Origin: Paenibacillus phyllosphaerae
GTDB taxonomy: Bacteria; Bacillota; Bacilli; Paenibacillales; Paenibacillaceae
Direction of reading: 5' to 3'
DNA: 64,000 nt
NCBI RefSeq assembly: GCF_014192105.1
Contig: NZ_JACHXK010000002.1
Location: 11,113-75,112, forward strand
This document shows, piece by piece, positions 22,135 to 31,661 of this stretch. The notes under the pieces were generated by a model, which was given only the letters and a program-made list of their open reading frames with translations, made no database searches and had not been told where the DNA came from. Position 1 is the first letter of the stretch. Each line of letters begins with the position of its first letter. The translations under genes and the position numbers were made by a program.

Positions 22135-23106
22135 ATGGAGGTCATCCGGAAGGACAACAACATCGAGGGTGCGATCGCGGCGACCAAGCCGCTGCGCAAA
22201 CGAACGGTGATCAAGAAGGATTTCAAGAAGAACTGGTTCGCTTATCTGCTGGCGGTTCCCGTGCTGGCCTGGTTCATTATTTTCTGCTACGGGCCGATGT
22301 GGGGCGTCCTGATCGCCTTCAAGGACTATAAGCCGCTGCTCGGGTTCGCGGATAGCCACTGGGTCGGTTTGAAGCATTTTATCGACTTCTTCCAGGGGCC
22401 CTACTTCTGGCGGGTCGTGAAGAACACGCTGCTGCTGAACGTATGGGGCATCGTCTTCGGCTTTACGGCGCCGATCATCCTGGCACTGTTGCTTAACGAG
22501 ATTCGGGACGGACGTTTCAAGAAAACCGTGCAGACGATCACGTATATGCCGCACTTCATCTCGCTCGTCGTCGTATGCGGGATGATACATATTTTCACGG
22601 CGGACGAGGGCGTCGTCACCCAGATTCTGCAGCTCATTACGGGCAAGGAATACACGTCGCTGCTCGGCTATTCCGACTTCTTCCGGCCGATCTATACGTT
22701 CTCCGGGATCTGGCAGAGCATCGGCTGGGAGAGCATCATCTATCTCGCCGCGATGAGCTCGATCGACCCCGCGCTCTATGAAGCGGCGGAGATGGACGGC
22801 ATCGGCCGGATCAAGAAAATGTGGCATATCACGCTGCCGCAGATCAGTCCCGTCATCGTCATCTTGTTCATCTTCGCGATCGGCGGCCTGATGTCGTCCG
22901 GTTACGAGAAGGTCATTCTGCTCTACAACCCGCTGACGTACGATACGGCGGACGTTATCGCCTCCTACGTCTACCGCAGAGGCTTAAGGGAAGCGAGTCT
23001 CAGCTACTCGACAGCCGTGGGTTTGCTGAGCGCCATCATTAACTTCGGGCTGCTGTGGGCGACGAATCGAATGGCCAGACGTCACTCCGACGTCAGCTTG
23101 TGGTAG
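22135..23106 (+). CDS. ABC transporter permease (LplB-like)
   Basis: A 323-residue inner-membrane permease with about six helices and the EAA loop (YEAAEMDGIGRIKKMWHITLP, about residues 216-236) that docks an ATPase. The N-terminal cytoplasmic extension is Lys/Arg rich. GAGGTGATTGGAAT precedes the ATG. It pairs with the permease at 23126. No ATPase gene is in the operon; in Bacillus-type systems of this class a shared MsmX-like ATPase encoded elsewhere supplies energy. Confidence 0.93.
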   Translation: MEVIRKDNNIEGAIAATKPLRKRTVIKKDFKKNWFAYLLAVPVLAWFIIFCYGPMWGVLIAFKDYKPLLGFADSHWVGLKHFIDFFQGPYFWRVVKNTLLLNVWGIVFGFTAPIILALLLNEIRDGRFKKTVQTITYMPHFISLVVVCGMIHIFTADEGVVTQILQLITGKEYTSLLGYSDFFRPIYTFSGIWQSIGWESIIYLAAMSSIDPALYEAAEMDGIGRIKKMWHITLPQISPVIVILFIFAIGGLMSSGYEKVILLYNPLTYDTADVIASYVYRRGLREASLSYSTAVGLLSAIINFGLLWATNRMARRHSDVSLW

Positions 23107-23125
23107 GAAGGGGCAGGAGGAAACG

Positions 23126-24028
23126 ATGAAGAAACACCATTCGCTTAGCGACAAAACGTTCAATGCCGCGATCTATGCCATTCTCACGGTGCTCACGTTA
23201 TGCTGCCTCTACCCGATCCTGCATATCGTGTTCGCTTCTTTCAGCGATCCGGCCCGCTTAGTGGCGCATAAGGGCGTGCTGTGGCGGCCGCTCGGCTTTA
23301 CGGTCGATGGCTATAAGCTGATTTTCAAAGATAACAGTCTCTTGATCGGTTACCGGAACGCCATTCTCTATGTTGGCTTAGGGACGCTGGTCAACATGAT
23401 CATGACTGTCATGGGGGCGTTCGTCCTCTCACGGCGGGATCTCTATTGGAAGAATCACATCATGATCGTCATTACGATTACGATGTTCTTCGGCGGCGGC
23501 CTTATTCCGTGGTTCCTCCTGATGAAGGATATCGGCTTGTACAACAACTTGTGGGCGATGATTCTGCCGACGGCGCTCAGCACCTGGAATATGATTATCT
23601 TGCGCACCGGCTTCCAGGCGATCCCGGTCGAATTGGAAGAAGCGGCGACGATCGACGGCGCCAGCCAGATCAACATCTTGCTCAATGTCGTCATCCCGCT
23701 GTCCAAAGCGACCTTGGCCGTCATCTTCCTCTATTACCTCGTCGGCAACTGGAACTCTTGGTTCAATGCGATGGTGCTGCTCAAGGACCGGGACCTATTC
23801 CCGCTGCAGCTCTTGCTGAAGGAAATCCTCGTCGCGAACGACTCGACCGCTACGACGATGGGCAGCTCGGGCGGGGTTGTCATCGACAGCGCCTCCAGCG
23901 CGACCGCCTACCGCGAGCTGGTCAAATATTGCATGATCGTCGTATCGACGATTCCGATTCTGATGGTCTATCCGTTCCTGCAAAAATATTTCGTGAAAGG
24001 CGTCTACGTCGGTTCCATCAAAGGCTAA
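23126..24028 (+). CDS. ABC transporter permease (YtcP/LplC-like)
   Basis: A 300-residue permease with six predicted helices and the EAA loop (LEEAATIDGASQINILLNVVIPL, about 170-192). It ends in the KYFVKGVYVGSIKG tail typical of the family. It starts 20 bp after the partner's stop with AGGAGG. It forms the second half of the channel. Confidence 0.93.
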   Translation: MKKHHSLSDKTFNAAIYAILTVLTLCCLYPILHIVFASFSDPARLVAHKGVLWRPLGFTVDGYKLIFKDNSLLIGYRNAILYVGLGTLVNMIMTVMGAFVLSRRDLYWKNHIMIVITITMFFGGGLIPWFLLMKDIGLYNNLWAMILPTALSTWNMIILRTGFQAIPVELEEAATIDGASQINILLNVVIPLSKATLAVIFLYYLVGNWNSWFNAMVLLKDRDLFPLQLLLKEILVANDSTATTMGSSGGVVIDSASSATAYRELVKYCMIVVSTIPILMVYPFLQKYFVKGVYVGSIKG

Positions 24029-24071
24029 AGCCTTGGTCGAATACGCCTGACAAAAGCAAAGGAGTTCAACC

Positions 24072-25822
24072 ATGACACAACCAACATCCGTACCGCGTCC
24101 CGAGTATCCGCGTCCGCAGTGGGTACGTCCGGAGTGGATCAACCTGAATGGACCTTGGCAGTTCGAGATCGACCATGGCAAGAGCGGTAAGGAGAGCGGC
24201 TATGCCGAGGCGGGCCGCGAGCTATCCGGCACGATTACCGTTCCTTTCGCACCCGAGAGCAAGTTGTCCGGCGTGGAATACAAAGACTTCATGGCTGCCG
24301 TCTGGTATCGACGCGAAGTGACCTTGCCGGAGTCGTGGCAAGGCGGACGCGTGCTGCTTCACTTCGGCGCCGTCGATTATGAGACCGAGGTGTGGGTGAA
24401 CGGTGTTTCTGTCGGCAAGCACCGCGGCGGCTACTCTTCGTTCAGCTTCGACATGACGTCGGCTGCAACGCCTGGCGTCAACATCATTACCGTCTATGCC
24501 GAGGACGACGTGCGCTCGGGCCGTCAGCCGCGGGGCAAGCAGAGCGAGAGGCTGTATTCCCATGGCTGCGACTATACCCGCACGACCGGTATCTGGCAGA
24601 CCGTGTGGCTCGAGCATGTGCCGGCGACTTATCTGTCTTCGATGAAGCTGATCGCCGATCCGGACAATGCATCCGCGCATCTGACGGTGAAGCTGGGCGG
24701 GAATCCGGCGTCGCAGGCGAAGCTCGCTGTTACGGCTTCGTATGAAGGCAAGCCGGTTGGCGCGGCGGAGATCGTCGTATCCGGTTCTACGGCACAGCTG
24801 GCTTTGCCGCTGTCCGAGGTGCATCTGTGGGAGCCGGGCAACGCGCGGTTGTACGACCTGACACTTACCTTGCAGGTACCGGGAGAGGCCGGCGACGAAG
24901 TGCAATCGTATTTCGGCCTGCGTACCGTAAGGCTCGACGGCATGGCGTTCCGGATTAACGAGAAGTCCGTATTCCAGCGGCTCGTGCTGGACCAAGGTTT
25001 TTATCCCGATGGGGTGTACACGGCGCCGACCGACGACGATCTGCGGCGGGATATCGAATTGTCGATGGCGATGGGCTTCAACGGGGCGAGGCTGCATGAG
25101 AAAATCTTCGAGCCGCGTTTCCTCTACTGGGCGGATAAGCTCGGTTATCTCGTGTGGGGCGAGCATGCCAACTGGGGGCTCGATATAACGACGGCTGCCA
25201 GCATCGCGCATTTCCTGCCGGAGTGGATGGAAGCGGTGGAGCGGGATTTCAATCATCCTGCGCTCATCGGATGGTGTCCGTTCAACGAGACGTGGGACCG
25301 CGACGGCGCCAAGCAAGACAATGACGTGCTGCGGATTATCTACGAGGAGACGAAGCGCATCGACCCGACGCGTCCGGTCATCGATACGAGCGGCAACTTC
25401 CACGTCGTGACGGATATCTTCGATCTCCACGACTATGACCAGAACCCGGAGACGTTCCGCGCCCGATACGAACCGATGAAGACCGGCGGCGAAGCGTTCA
25501 ACACGTTCCCGAACCGGCAACAGTATGGAGGGCAGCCTTATTTTATAGCGAATATGGCGGGATCTGGTGGAATCCGGAGCAGAAGGACGACAAATCGTGG
25601 GGGTACGGCGACCGTCCGACCTCCGAGGAAGCGTTCCTCGCGCGCTATGAGGGCTTGACCAACGTGCTGCTCGATCACCCGATGATGTTCGGCTTCTGCT
25701 ATACGCAGCTGTACGACGTGGAGCAGGAAGTGAACGGGCTGTACACGTACGACCGGCGGGCGAAGTTCGATGCGGAGGTTATCAAGAAGATTAACGCGCG
25801 TAAGGCGGCAATTGAAGATTAA
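24072..25822 (+). pseudogene. GH2 glycosidase gene with one-base frameshift before the nucleophile
   Basis: The open frame runs 24072-25658 (528 residues) and has the GH2 jelly roll, Ig-like domain and barrel with acid/base Glu406 (FNETWD). At about 25539-25547 the frame breaks. The true continuation is in the -1 frame and reads SEYGGIWWNP onward to a stop at 25820-25822, with the expected GH2 C-terminus (FCYTQLYDVEQEVNGLYTYDR). One base appears missing in TATTTTATAGCGAA (a parent TTT ATC AGC GAA would restore it). The predicted nucleophile Glu (25550-25552) is read only in the shifted frame, so the in-frame product should be inactive. Causes could be a real mutation, a sequencing error, or ribosomal slippage on TTTT. 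It is the last gene of the 19252 operon. Confidence 0.85.
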
Positions 25823-25830
25823 TTGAGGTT

Positions 25831-25858
25831 AGCCGGACATCCGTTGAGGTGTCCGGCT
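25831..25858. terminator. Bidirectional terminator between GH2 and TetR genes
   Basis: 9-bp stem AGCCGGACA/TGTCCGGCT, 10-nt loop, followed by TATATTCG; it separates two converging genes. Confidence 0.65.
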
Positions 25859-25880
25859 TATATTCGTTATACCGCTTGGA

Positions 25881-26507
25881 TTAGTTCTGGCGTCGCTTCA
25901 TGGCGTCCGAATGCTGCTTAATATAAATTTGCGGGTTGTTGAATCTTAGAATTTGGATAAGCTGCTCGCCCATATAGGCCGTGGACTCTTCGAATCCGTT
26001 CTCGATCCATTCCAGGATCAAGCCGATAATGCCGTGGATGCGATAGGTGCCGAACAACTTGGTATCGATCTGCGCGTCCAGCCCCGTCACGACGAAGTCG
26101 AACTCTTGACGGAACAGCCGGTCCATCCGTCTGGTCAGCTTCTCGCGGAAGTTATAGCCGGTGCGCGGATTCAGCATGGTCGTATAGAAGGTCCGGTACT
26201 CGATGAAATGATCGAATAATACGATCGAAGCTCCCGGCAGCTCGTTGAAATCGACGACCGATAAGCCGGCATAAGGCTTCCGGTAAGCCTCGGTCATCTT
26301 CTCGAACACCTCTTGAATCCATTCGTCCAGCAGGTCTTCCTTCTGCTCGTAATGCGTGTAGAAGGTTCCTCTCGTGCAATCGGCGAGGCCCACGAGCTCG
26401 GTAATGCTAATTTGTTGAATGCTCTTCTCTTGCAGCAAGGATAGTAGAGAGGATTTCAATATTTCTTTGGTCTTTCTGACTCTGCGATCTGGATATTGAA
26501 CCGTCAT
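25881..26507 (-). CDS. TetR/AcrR-family regulator
   Basis: A 208-residue regulator with the TetR helix-turn-helix at about residues 10-57 (ISITELVGLADCTRGTFYTHYEQKEDLL) and a C-terminal helical ligand domain of the DhaS/TetR_C_7 kind (FGTYRIHGIIGLILEWIENGFEES). It is divergent from the SDR gene at 26655 with a 147-bp AT-rich shared promoter region, so it probably represses that gene. The ligand is unknown. Confidence 0.92.
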   Translation of the reverse strand: MTVQYPDRRVRKTKEILKSSLLSLLQEKSIQQISITELVGLADCTRGTFYTHYEQKEDLLDEWIQEVFEKMTEAYRKPYAGLSVVDFNELPGASIVLFDHFIEYRTFYTTMLNPRTGYNFREKLTRRMDRLFRQEFDFVVTGLDAQIDTKLFGTYRIHGIIGLILEWIENGFEESTAYMGEQLIQILRFNNPQIYIKQHSDAMKRRQN

Positions 26508-26654
26508 ACCTAATCTCCTTTGACACTTTTAACGGACAGATTCCGAACATTTGTAAAGTATTATACAGTCTCCTCATTATTGCATATTCAAATCCGGGAT
26601 GGCTAATCTTACAATGATTTACGACAATATACCTATCGAAAGCAGGGATAATAG

Positions 26655-27419
26655 ATGGCAAGATTGCAAGGGAAAGTAGCGATTGTTACCGGAGCGGGCT
26701 CGGGCATGGGCCGCGCGACGGCGATTCTGTATGCGCAAGAAGGCGCCAAAGTTGTCCTCGCGGAATTCAACGAAGCGGCGATGAACGATACGCTGGCACA
26801 GATTCAAGCGGCAGGCGGCACGGCCGTTGCGATCAAGACGGACGTATCCAAAGAGGCAGACGTCGACGCCATGATTCAGAAAGCGCTTAACGAGTATGGT
26901 CAGTTCGACGTCCTAGCGAATATCGCAGGTATTTTCGACGCGATGGCTTCCGTAGAGAACACGTCGAACGAACTGTTCGAGCGCGTAATGGGCGTCAATC
27001 TGAACGGACAGTTCTATGCTTGCCGTTCCGCGATTAAGGTGTTCAATGAGCAAGCAACCGGCGGCACAATTGTGAACGTCGCTTCCGTCGCAGGTTACCT
27101 TGGCGCGCGCGGCGGCGCGGCGTATACGATGTCCAAGCATGCGGTTATCGGCCTGACTAAAAATATCGCAGCCTTCTACGGCCGCGACAACGGGAAAATC
27201 CGTGCGAACGTCATCGCGCCAGGCTCCATCGCGACCGGCATGACGGCCAATCTGGGCACGCTTGATCCGCTTGGCGCCCTCACGTTCGGCGACCTTGGGC
27301 CGTTCAATGGCGGCGAAGCGGAAGATATCGCGAATACGGCGCTATTCCTGGCATCGGACGAGTCGAAGTTTATCAATGGCGACGTCATCACCGTTGACGG
27401 CGCATGGACATCGCGATAA
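26655..27419 (+). CDS. Short-chain dehydrogenase/reductase
   Basis: A 254-residue classical SDR: cofactor motif TGAGSGMG (12-19), NIAG (89-92), catalytic Ser144, Tyr157 and Lys161 (YTMSK), and the late PGSIATGM segment. The acidic residue after beta-2 (AEFNE, about 36-40) favours NAD(H). The substrate is unknown. The ribosome site (AGGGATA) is weak. The divergent TetR gene is the likely regulator. Confidence 0.92.
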   Translation: MARLQGKVAIVTGAGSGMGRATAILYAQEGAKVVLAEFNEAAMNDTLAQIQAAGGTAVAIKTDVSKEADVDAMIQKALNEYGQFDVLANIAGIFDAMASVENTSNELFERVMGVNLNGQFYACRSAIKVFNEQATGGTIVNVASVAGYLGARGGAAYTMSKHAVIGLTKNIAAFYGRDNGKIRANVIAPGSIATGMTANLGTLDPLGALTFGDLGPFNGGEAEDIANTALFLASDESKFINGDVITVDGAWTSR

Positions 27420-27439
27420 GCGTGCCTTAACACAGCAAG

Positions 27440-27473
27440 AAGCGTTTGGGTTTATAGCCCAAGCGCTTTTTTT
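27440..27473 (+). terminator. Terminator after the SDR gene
   Basis: 11-bp stem AAGCGTTTGGG/CCCAAGCGCTT with one G-U pair, loop TTTATAG, followed by seven T. Confidence 0.85.
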
Positions 27474-27533
27474 GCATGTTCAGCACGATATTCTTGGATT
27501 GCCCGCGTCGGGGTCTTCTGTTAAGATGATCTA

Positions 27534-27559
27534 GACTTATTAAATTGATTTAATAAGTC
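27534..27559. promoter_or_regulatory. Perfect 26-bp palindrome before the ROK regulator
   Basis: GACTTATTAAAT and its exact inverse flank a TG centre. It ends 33 bp before the ROK gene start. This is the right size and symmetry for an autoregulatory ROK/XylR-type operator. Confidence 0.65.
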
Positions 27560-27592
27560 CGGCCACTTTCTTGAAGAAAGGCGATGATCGCC

Positions 27593-28618
27593 ATGGCGAA
27601 TACAACGATAACGTCCAAAGAGATGAAGGATTCCTTATTATACCGCATCCGCGCGGGGCTCATCATGATGGGCAGCGCGACCAAGGCGGAGCTCAGCCAG
27701 CGGCTGGGGATCAGCTTCCCGACGATCAGCAAATTCATTGCCCAGATGGAGCAGGACGGCGAAATCCGTTACACGGGCGACGATGATTCCAGCGGCGGCC
27801 GGAGGGCAAGACGGTATCAGTACGATCCTGAATATATGCTGGGCCTTGCTATCTTCATCGAGAAGAACGAGACCAATTATTCCATCTTTAACTGCATCGG
27901 CGAGGTCAAAGAGCAGGGCGCCAAGCCTAGCGTCTTGCAGCAAGACAGGGAACTGTTGGCAGATCTGATCGAGACTATGATCGAGAAATACCCGCGGCTG
28001 CGGTCGATCGCGATCGGGGTACCCGGCGCCGTCAACAACGGGAAGATCATCTTCATCCCGCCTTATCAGCAGTATCTGGATTATGATCTGAAGGAAGAAT
28101 TCGAAGCGCGGTTCCATATCCCGGTCGCGGTGGAGAACGATATGAATGCCTCGGTGCTCGGCTATGCGTCGAACTTCGAGATCGAGAACGAATCGCTCGT
28201 CTATCTATATTTCGGGCAGAATGGACCGGGTTCCGGCATTATGATCAACGGCGATGTCTTGCGAGGCAGCACGTTCTTCTCGGGCGAGATTTCGTTCGTT
28301 CCCCAGTACGATCAGCACAATTTCATACAAGCGCTGCAGATGGGAGAGCCGGATCGCCGGATTGTAGTCGCCGATGACCGGCAGATTGACGCCGTGGCCC
28401 GGCTAATTGCCACACTGACGGCTATCATTAACCCGAAGGCCGTCATCTTCTGCGATGATGAAGTCGACGAAGCTATTTTGGCCAGAATCGCGGATCGAAG
28501 CTCGCTCTATATCCCGCAAGAGCATTTGCCCATGCTGCTGAAGAGCAATTGGCGAGAGGATTACTTGAGCGGCTTGCAGCAGTTGGCACTGAATCTGATG
28601 ATTACGGAGAGTTGTTAG
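27593..28618 (+). CDS. ROK-family transcriptional regulator (NagC/XylR-type)
   Basis: A 341-residue protein from the ATG at 27593, 11 bases after AAAGG; the ATG at 27584 is only two bases from it. An N-terminal winged helix (about 15-65, KAELSQRLGISFPTISKFIAQMEQDGEIRY) is joined to a ROK sugar-kinase-like domain (75-340, with IAIGVPGAV and GSGIMINGDVLRGSTFFSGEISFVP). The usual ROK zinc-binding Cys cluster is not apparent. It should bind the palindrome just upstream. It is followed 12 bp later by an MFS transporter gene, which it likely controls in response to that transporter's sugar. Confidence 0.9.
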   Translation: MANTTITSKEMKDSLLYRIRAGLIMMGSATKAELSQRLGISFPTISKFIAQMEQDGEIRYTGDDDSSGGRRARRYQYDPEYMLGLAIFIEKNETNYSIFNCIGEVKEQGAKPSVLQQDRELLADLIETMIEKYPRLRSIAIGVPGAVNNGKIIFIPPYQQYLDYDLKEEFEARFHIPVAVENDMNASVLGYASNFEIENESLVYLYFGQNGPGSGIMINGDVLRGSTFFSGEISFVPQYDQHNFIQALQMGEPDRRIVVADDRQIDAVARLIATLTAIINPKAVIFCDDEVDEAILARIADRSSLYIPQEHLPMLLKSNWREDYLSGLQQLALNLMITESC

Positions 28619-28630
28619 GGAGGCAGCGAA

Positions 28631-29866
28631 ATGGTAACGATGTTTTTGGCCATTATTTATCTGGCCTTTATTAGCTTGGGCATCCCGGATTCTCTGCTTG
28701 GATCGGCATGGCCGGTCATGGGCCCGGATATTGGGGCCTCATTCGGCTTCGCAGGCGTTCTCTCCATGGTTATGGCGGGGGGAACGATCGTATCGAGTCT
28801 GGCTAGCGGGAGTCTGGTTGCGCGTCTGGGGACGGGACGCATTACGCTGATCAGCTGCTGCCTGACTGCGGCCGCGCTGCTCGGATTTTCGGTGGCGCCG
28901 TCCGTGGTCTGGATCGTCTTCTTGGCGATTCCGCTGGGGCTTGGCGGCGGGGCCATCGATGCGGCGCTCAATCACTATGTCGCCGAGAATTACAAGGCTC
29001 ATCATATGAACTGGCTGCACTGTTTCTGGGGCGTTGGGGCAACGATGGGACCGATCATTATGTCTTTTTACATGGCGGAACACAATTCGTGGCGAGATGG
29101 GTATTCCACGGTTTCAATGATCCAGTTCGCGCTCTCGTTCGTTTTGCTGCTTACGCTGCCTTTATGGAAACGGATCGCTGCGTTGAGGGAGGCCGAGCGT
29201 CTCCACCCACCCCTTCAGCAGGAACAGACCGAAACTGTCGATATTCAACGACCTGATACCGGCAGCGCCAAATCCAACGTACTCCGGATCAGAGGCGTTA
29301 AACCTACGCTGATCGCTTTCCTGTTCTATTGCGGGGTCGAATCCACGGTAGGTCTATGGGGAGCGAGCTATCTGGTCGGCGCGAGGGAAATGACGGCCGA
29401 GGCCGCCGCGGGATGGATCTCGTTATACTACGGCGGAATAACGGCGGGACGACTGATCACCGGTTTCATTACGCTGAAGGTACACAATCGCATGCTGATC
29501 CGGTGCGGTCAGATAACGGCCGTTGTTGGCGGGCTCATGCTATTGCTTCCGCTTCCGTCGCTTTATTTGGCAGGGCTTATTCTGATCGGGCTCGGGCTTG
29601 CTCCGATTTACCCGGGTCTTCTTCATGAGACCCCGGCGCGTTTCGGACGCGACAACTCCGCCAAGCTTATGGGCTACCAGATGGCCGTCGCTTATACGGG
29701 ATCGACCTTCTTGCCGCCGATCTTCGGGTTGCTGGCCACGAAGTTCAACATATCCCTTTTTCCGTTGATCGTCCTTGGTTTTACGATTCTCATGATGATG
29801 AGCGCTGAGAAAGTCAATCATATGCTAAGCCGTCATTCGCGGAAATCCGATGGCATCAGTTTGTAA
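28631..29866 (+). CDS. MFS transporter (FucP/YbjJ-like)
   Basis: A 411-residue protein with 12 predicted membrane segments in two halves joined by a polar loop at about 185-225. N-terminal helix 1 carries [20 protein letters not shown] and helix 5 [26 protein letters not shown], features of the sugar-related FucP/YbjJ branch. GGGAGGC lies nine bases before the ATG. The pairing with the ROK regulator suggests monosaccharide uptake; the sugar is not readable. Confidence 0.88.
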   Translation: MVTMFLAIIYLAFISLGIPDSLLGSAWPVMGPDIGASFGFAGVLSMVMAGGTIVSSLASGSLVARLGTGRITLISCCLTAAALLGFSVAPSVVWIVFLAIPLGLGGGAIDAALNHYVAENYKAHHMNWLHCFWGVGATMGPIIMSFYMAEHNSWRDGYSTVSMIQFALSFVLLLTLPLWKRIAALREAERLHPPLQQEQTETVDIQRPDTGSAKSNVLRIRGVKPTLIAFLFYCGVESTVGLWGASYLVGAREMTAEAAAGWISLYYGGITAGRLITGFITLKVHNRMLIRCGQITAVVGGLMLLLPLPSLYLAGLILIGLGLAPIYPGLLHETPARFGRDNSAKLMGYQMAVAYTGSTFLPPIFGLLATKFNISLFPLIVLGFTILMMMSAEKVNHMLSRHSRKSDGISL

Positions 29867-29901
29867 GAACAACGTTCATTCGCTTAAGAAAGGAAGATTC
29901 C

Positions 29902-30474
29902 ATGCACACGTTAACCGAAAAAGAAAAAATGTTAAGAGGCGAACTGTATCAAGCCGGTGATCCGGTGTTGGTCCAAGAGCGTCTGAACGCCCGCCGGCTC
30001 ACCCGTTTGTTCAATCAGTCGCTGGAGACGGAACATGAATCGAGACTCACGCTTCTGCGGGAGTTGTTCGGTTCAACAGGTCAAAATTATTACGTGGAGC
30101 CGACCTTCCGTTGCGATTACGGGTATAACATCTATGTCGGCGAGAACTTCTATGCGAACTTCGACTGCGTGTTTCTGGACGTCTGCGAGATCCGGATCGG
30201 GGACAACTGTTTCCTGGCCCCAGGCGTGCATATCTATACGGCGACCCACCCGCTGAACGCGCAGGAGAGAATATCCGGAGCCGAATTCGGCAAGCCGGTT
30301 ACGATCGGGAATAACGTATGGATCGGCGGCCGGGCGATCATCAACCCGGGCGTGACGATCGGCGATAATGCGGTGATCGCTTCCGGCGCTGTCGTGACCA
30401 AAGACGTACCGGCGAATACGGTCGTGGGCGGATCGCCGGCGAAGGTGATTAAGGAAATCGATAACCGTCATTAG
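29902..30474 (+). CDS. maa: Maltose/galactoside O-acetyltransferase (left-handed beta-helix)
   Basis: A 190-residue hexapeptide-repeat acetyltransferase. An N-terminal helical Mac domain (1-55, [17 protein letters not shown]) precedes the beta-helix (about 60-185) with the catalytic His in [12 protein letters not shown] (about 115) and the C-terminal [13 protein letters not shown]. It transfers acetyl from acetyl-CoA to sugars, thought to detoxify non-metabolisable ones. It lies 35 bp after the MFS gene and is probably in the same operon. Confidence 0.92.
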   Translation: MHTLTEKEKMLRGELYQAGDPVLVQERLNARRLTRLFNQSLETEHESRLTLLRELFGSTGQNYYVEPTFRCDYGYNIYVGENFYANFDCVFLDVCEIRIGDNCFLAPGVHIYTATHPLNAQERISGAEFGKPVTIGNNVWIGGRAIINPGVTIGDNAVIASGAVVTKDVPANTVVGGSPAKVIKEIDNRH

Positions 30475-30481
30475 GAAAAAC

Positions 30482-30531
30482 AAAGCCATCGGCCGTTTGG
30501 ATTGAAGTCCAAAGCTGATGGTTTTATTTTT
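30482..30531 (+). terminator. Terminator after the ROK-MFS-acetyltransferase operon
   Basis: Two-part stem: AAAGCCATC (30482-30490) with GATGGTTTT, and TTTGGA (30496-30501) with TCCAAA (30508-30513); followed by TTTTATTTTT. Confidence 0.8.
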
Positions 30532-30621
30532 CTCCTCCCACCTTGCGAAAGTGCAATGCCATCTTGAAAGGTTAGTATAGAGGGCGGCGGCTGCGCAGCG
30601 ATACAATGAAATTGCCGGAAA

Positions 30622-30635
30622 TGAAAACGCTTTAT
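30622..30635 (+). promoter_or_regulatory. cre-like CcpA site before bglS
   Basis: TGAAAACGCTTTAT matches the cre consensus TGNAANCGNTNNCA except at the last two bases and lies about 80 bp upstream of the lichenase start. Confidence 0.6.
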
Positions 30636-30712
30636 ATTTATAGGAAAGGAGCGTATCGCCAAACCACAAAGCCAAGCTTTTTCATTCAGAGGCATAGTTC
30701 AACGGAGGTGGA

Positions 30713-31429
30713 ATGATGAAGAAGAAAACACTGCTCACCATGATCATGACGGCCATACTTTCGATCGTGCTCGTTACGAATGCGAACGGCGCATCGGTAT
30801 TCTGGGAACCGCTTACCTACTTTAACCCCGCGACCTGGCAGAAAGCGGACGGCTATTCGAACGGCGGCATGTTCAACTGCACGTGGCGCGCGAATAACGT
30901 CAGCTTCACAAGCGACGGCAAACTAAAGCTAGGCCTCACGAGCTCGGCCTACAATGTGTTCGACTGCGGCGAGTACCGATCGACGCACAAGTATGGCTAT
31001 GGTCTCTATGAAGTGAGCATGAAACCGGCTAAGAATACCGGCATCGTCTCGTCGTTCTTCACATACACGGGTCCGTCGGACGGCACGCCGTGGGATGAGA
31101 TCGATATCGAGTTTCTCGGCAAGGATACGACCAAGGTGCAATTCAATTATTTTACCAATGGCGTAGGCGGACATGAGAAGGTCGTTGATCTGGGCTTCGA
31201 TGCGTCTAAAGGGTTCCACACGTATGCGTTCGATTGGCAGCCGGGCTCTATTAAGTGGTATGTCGATGGCGTGCTGAAGCATACGGCAACGGCCAATATA
31301 CCGAGCAACCCCGGCAAGATTATGATGAACATATGGAACGGAACAGGCGTGGACAGCTGGCTCGGTGCTTATAATGGCGCCAATCCGCTGTATGCCGAAT
31401 ACGATTGGGTGAAGTATACGAGCAACTAA
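30713..31429 (+). CDS. bglS: Secreted endo-beta-1,3-1,4-glucanase (lichenase, GH16)
   Basis: A 238-residue enzyme with a signal peptide (cleavage near residue 26, NANGA) and a single GH16 jelly roll. The lichenase active-site motif [10 protein letters not shown] holds Glu129 (nucleophile), Asp131 and Glu133 (acid/base). It closely resembles Bacillus/Paenibacillus mixed-linkage glucanases in length and sequence. It cuts beta-1,4 bonds next to beta-1,3 bonds in lichenan and barley glucan. GGAGG precedes the start and a cre site lies upstream. It opens the beta-glucan locus that runs to 43299. Confidence 0.96.
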   Translation: MMKKKTLLTMIMTAILSIVLVTNANGASVFWEPLTYFNPATWQKADGYSNGGMFNCTWRANNVSFTSDGKLKLGLTSSAYNVFDCGEYRSTHKYGYGLYEVSMKPAKNTGIVSSFFTYTGPSDGTPWDEIDIEFLGKDTTKVQFNYFTNGVGGHEKVVDLGFDASKGFHTYAFDWQPGSIKWYVDGVLKHTATANIPSNPGKIMMNIWNGTGVDSWLGAYNGANPLYAEYDWVKYTSN

Positions 31430-31463
31430 TCGTTTGAGCGATCTGACATGGCATGAGGAAGGG

Positions 31464-31491
31464 AAGGCGGTCCGTCCAGGACTGCCTTTTT
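31464..31491 (+). terminator. Terminator after bglS
   Basis: 10-bp stem AAGGCGGTCC/GGACTGCCTT with one G-U pair, loop GTCCA, followed by TTTTTGG. Confidence 0.85.
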
Positions 31492-31549
31492 GGCGTATTC
31501 GACAGCCGGCTAGAGGAAGATGGCACTATTGCAAGAATTGTATTCAATA

Positions 31550-31590
31550 TGCAACATCCTTCAGAAATGCAATAGATGTTGCAATCTTAG
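31550..31590. promoter_or_regulatory. Candidate activator site of the beta-glucan importer
   Basis: TGCAACATC (31550-31558) and its inverse GATGTTGCA (31575-31583) form a 9-bp inverted repeat. The right arm belongs to TGTTGCAATCTTAG (31577-31590), which recurs with one change upstream of the permease gene at 36967. A TATAAG box follows about 40 bp after the TTGCAA, with no good -35, as expected of an activator-dependent promoter. Confidence 0.5.
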
Positions 31591-31661
31591 TATAGGCGCT
31601 TATCCGCAGGTTCTTTTACTATAAGCTGTGTAAACCTACTTTGGAATTGGGGGAAAGAGCG

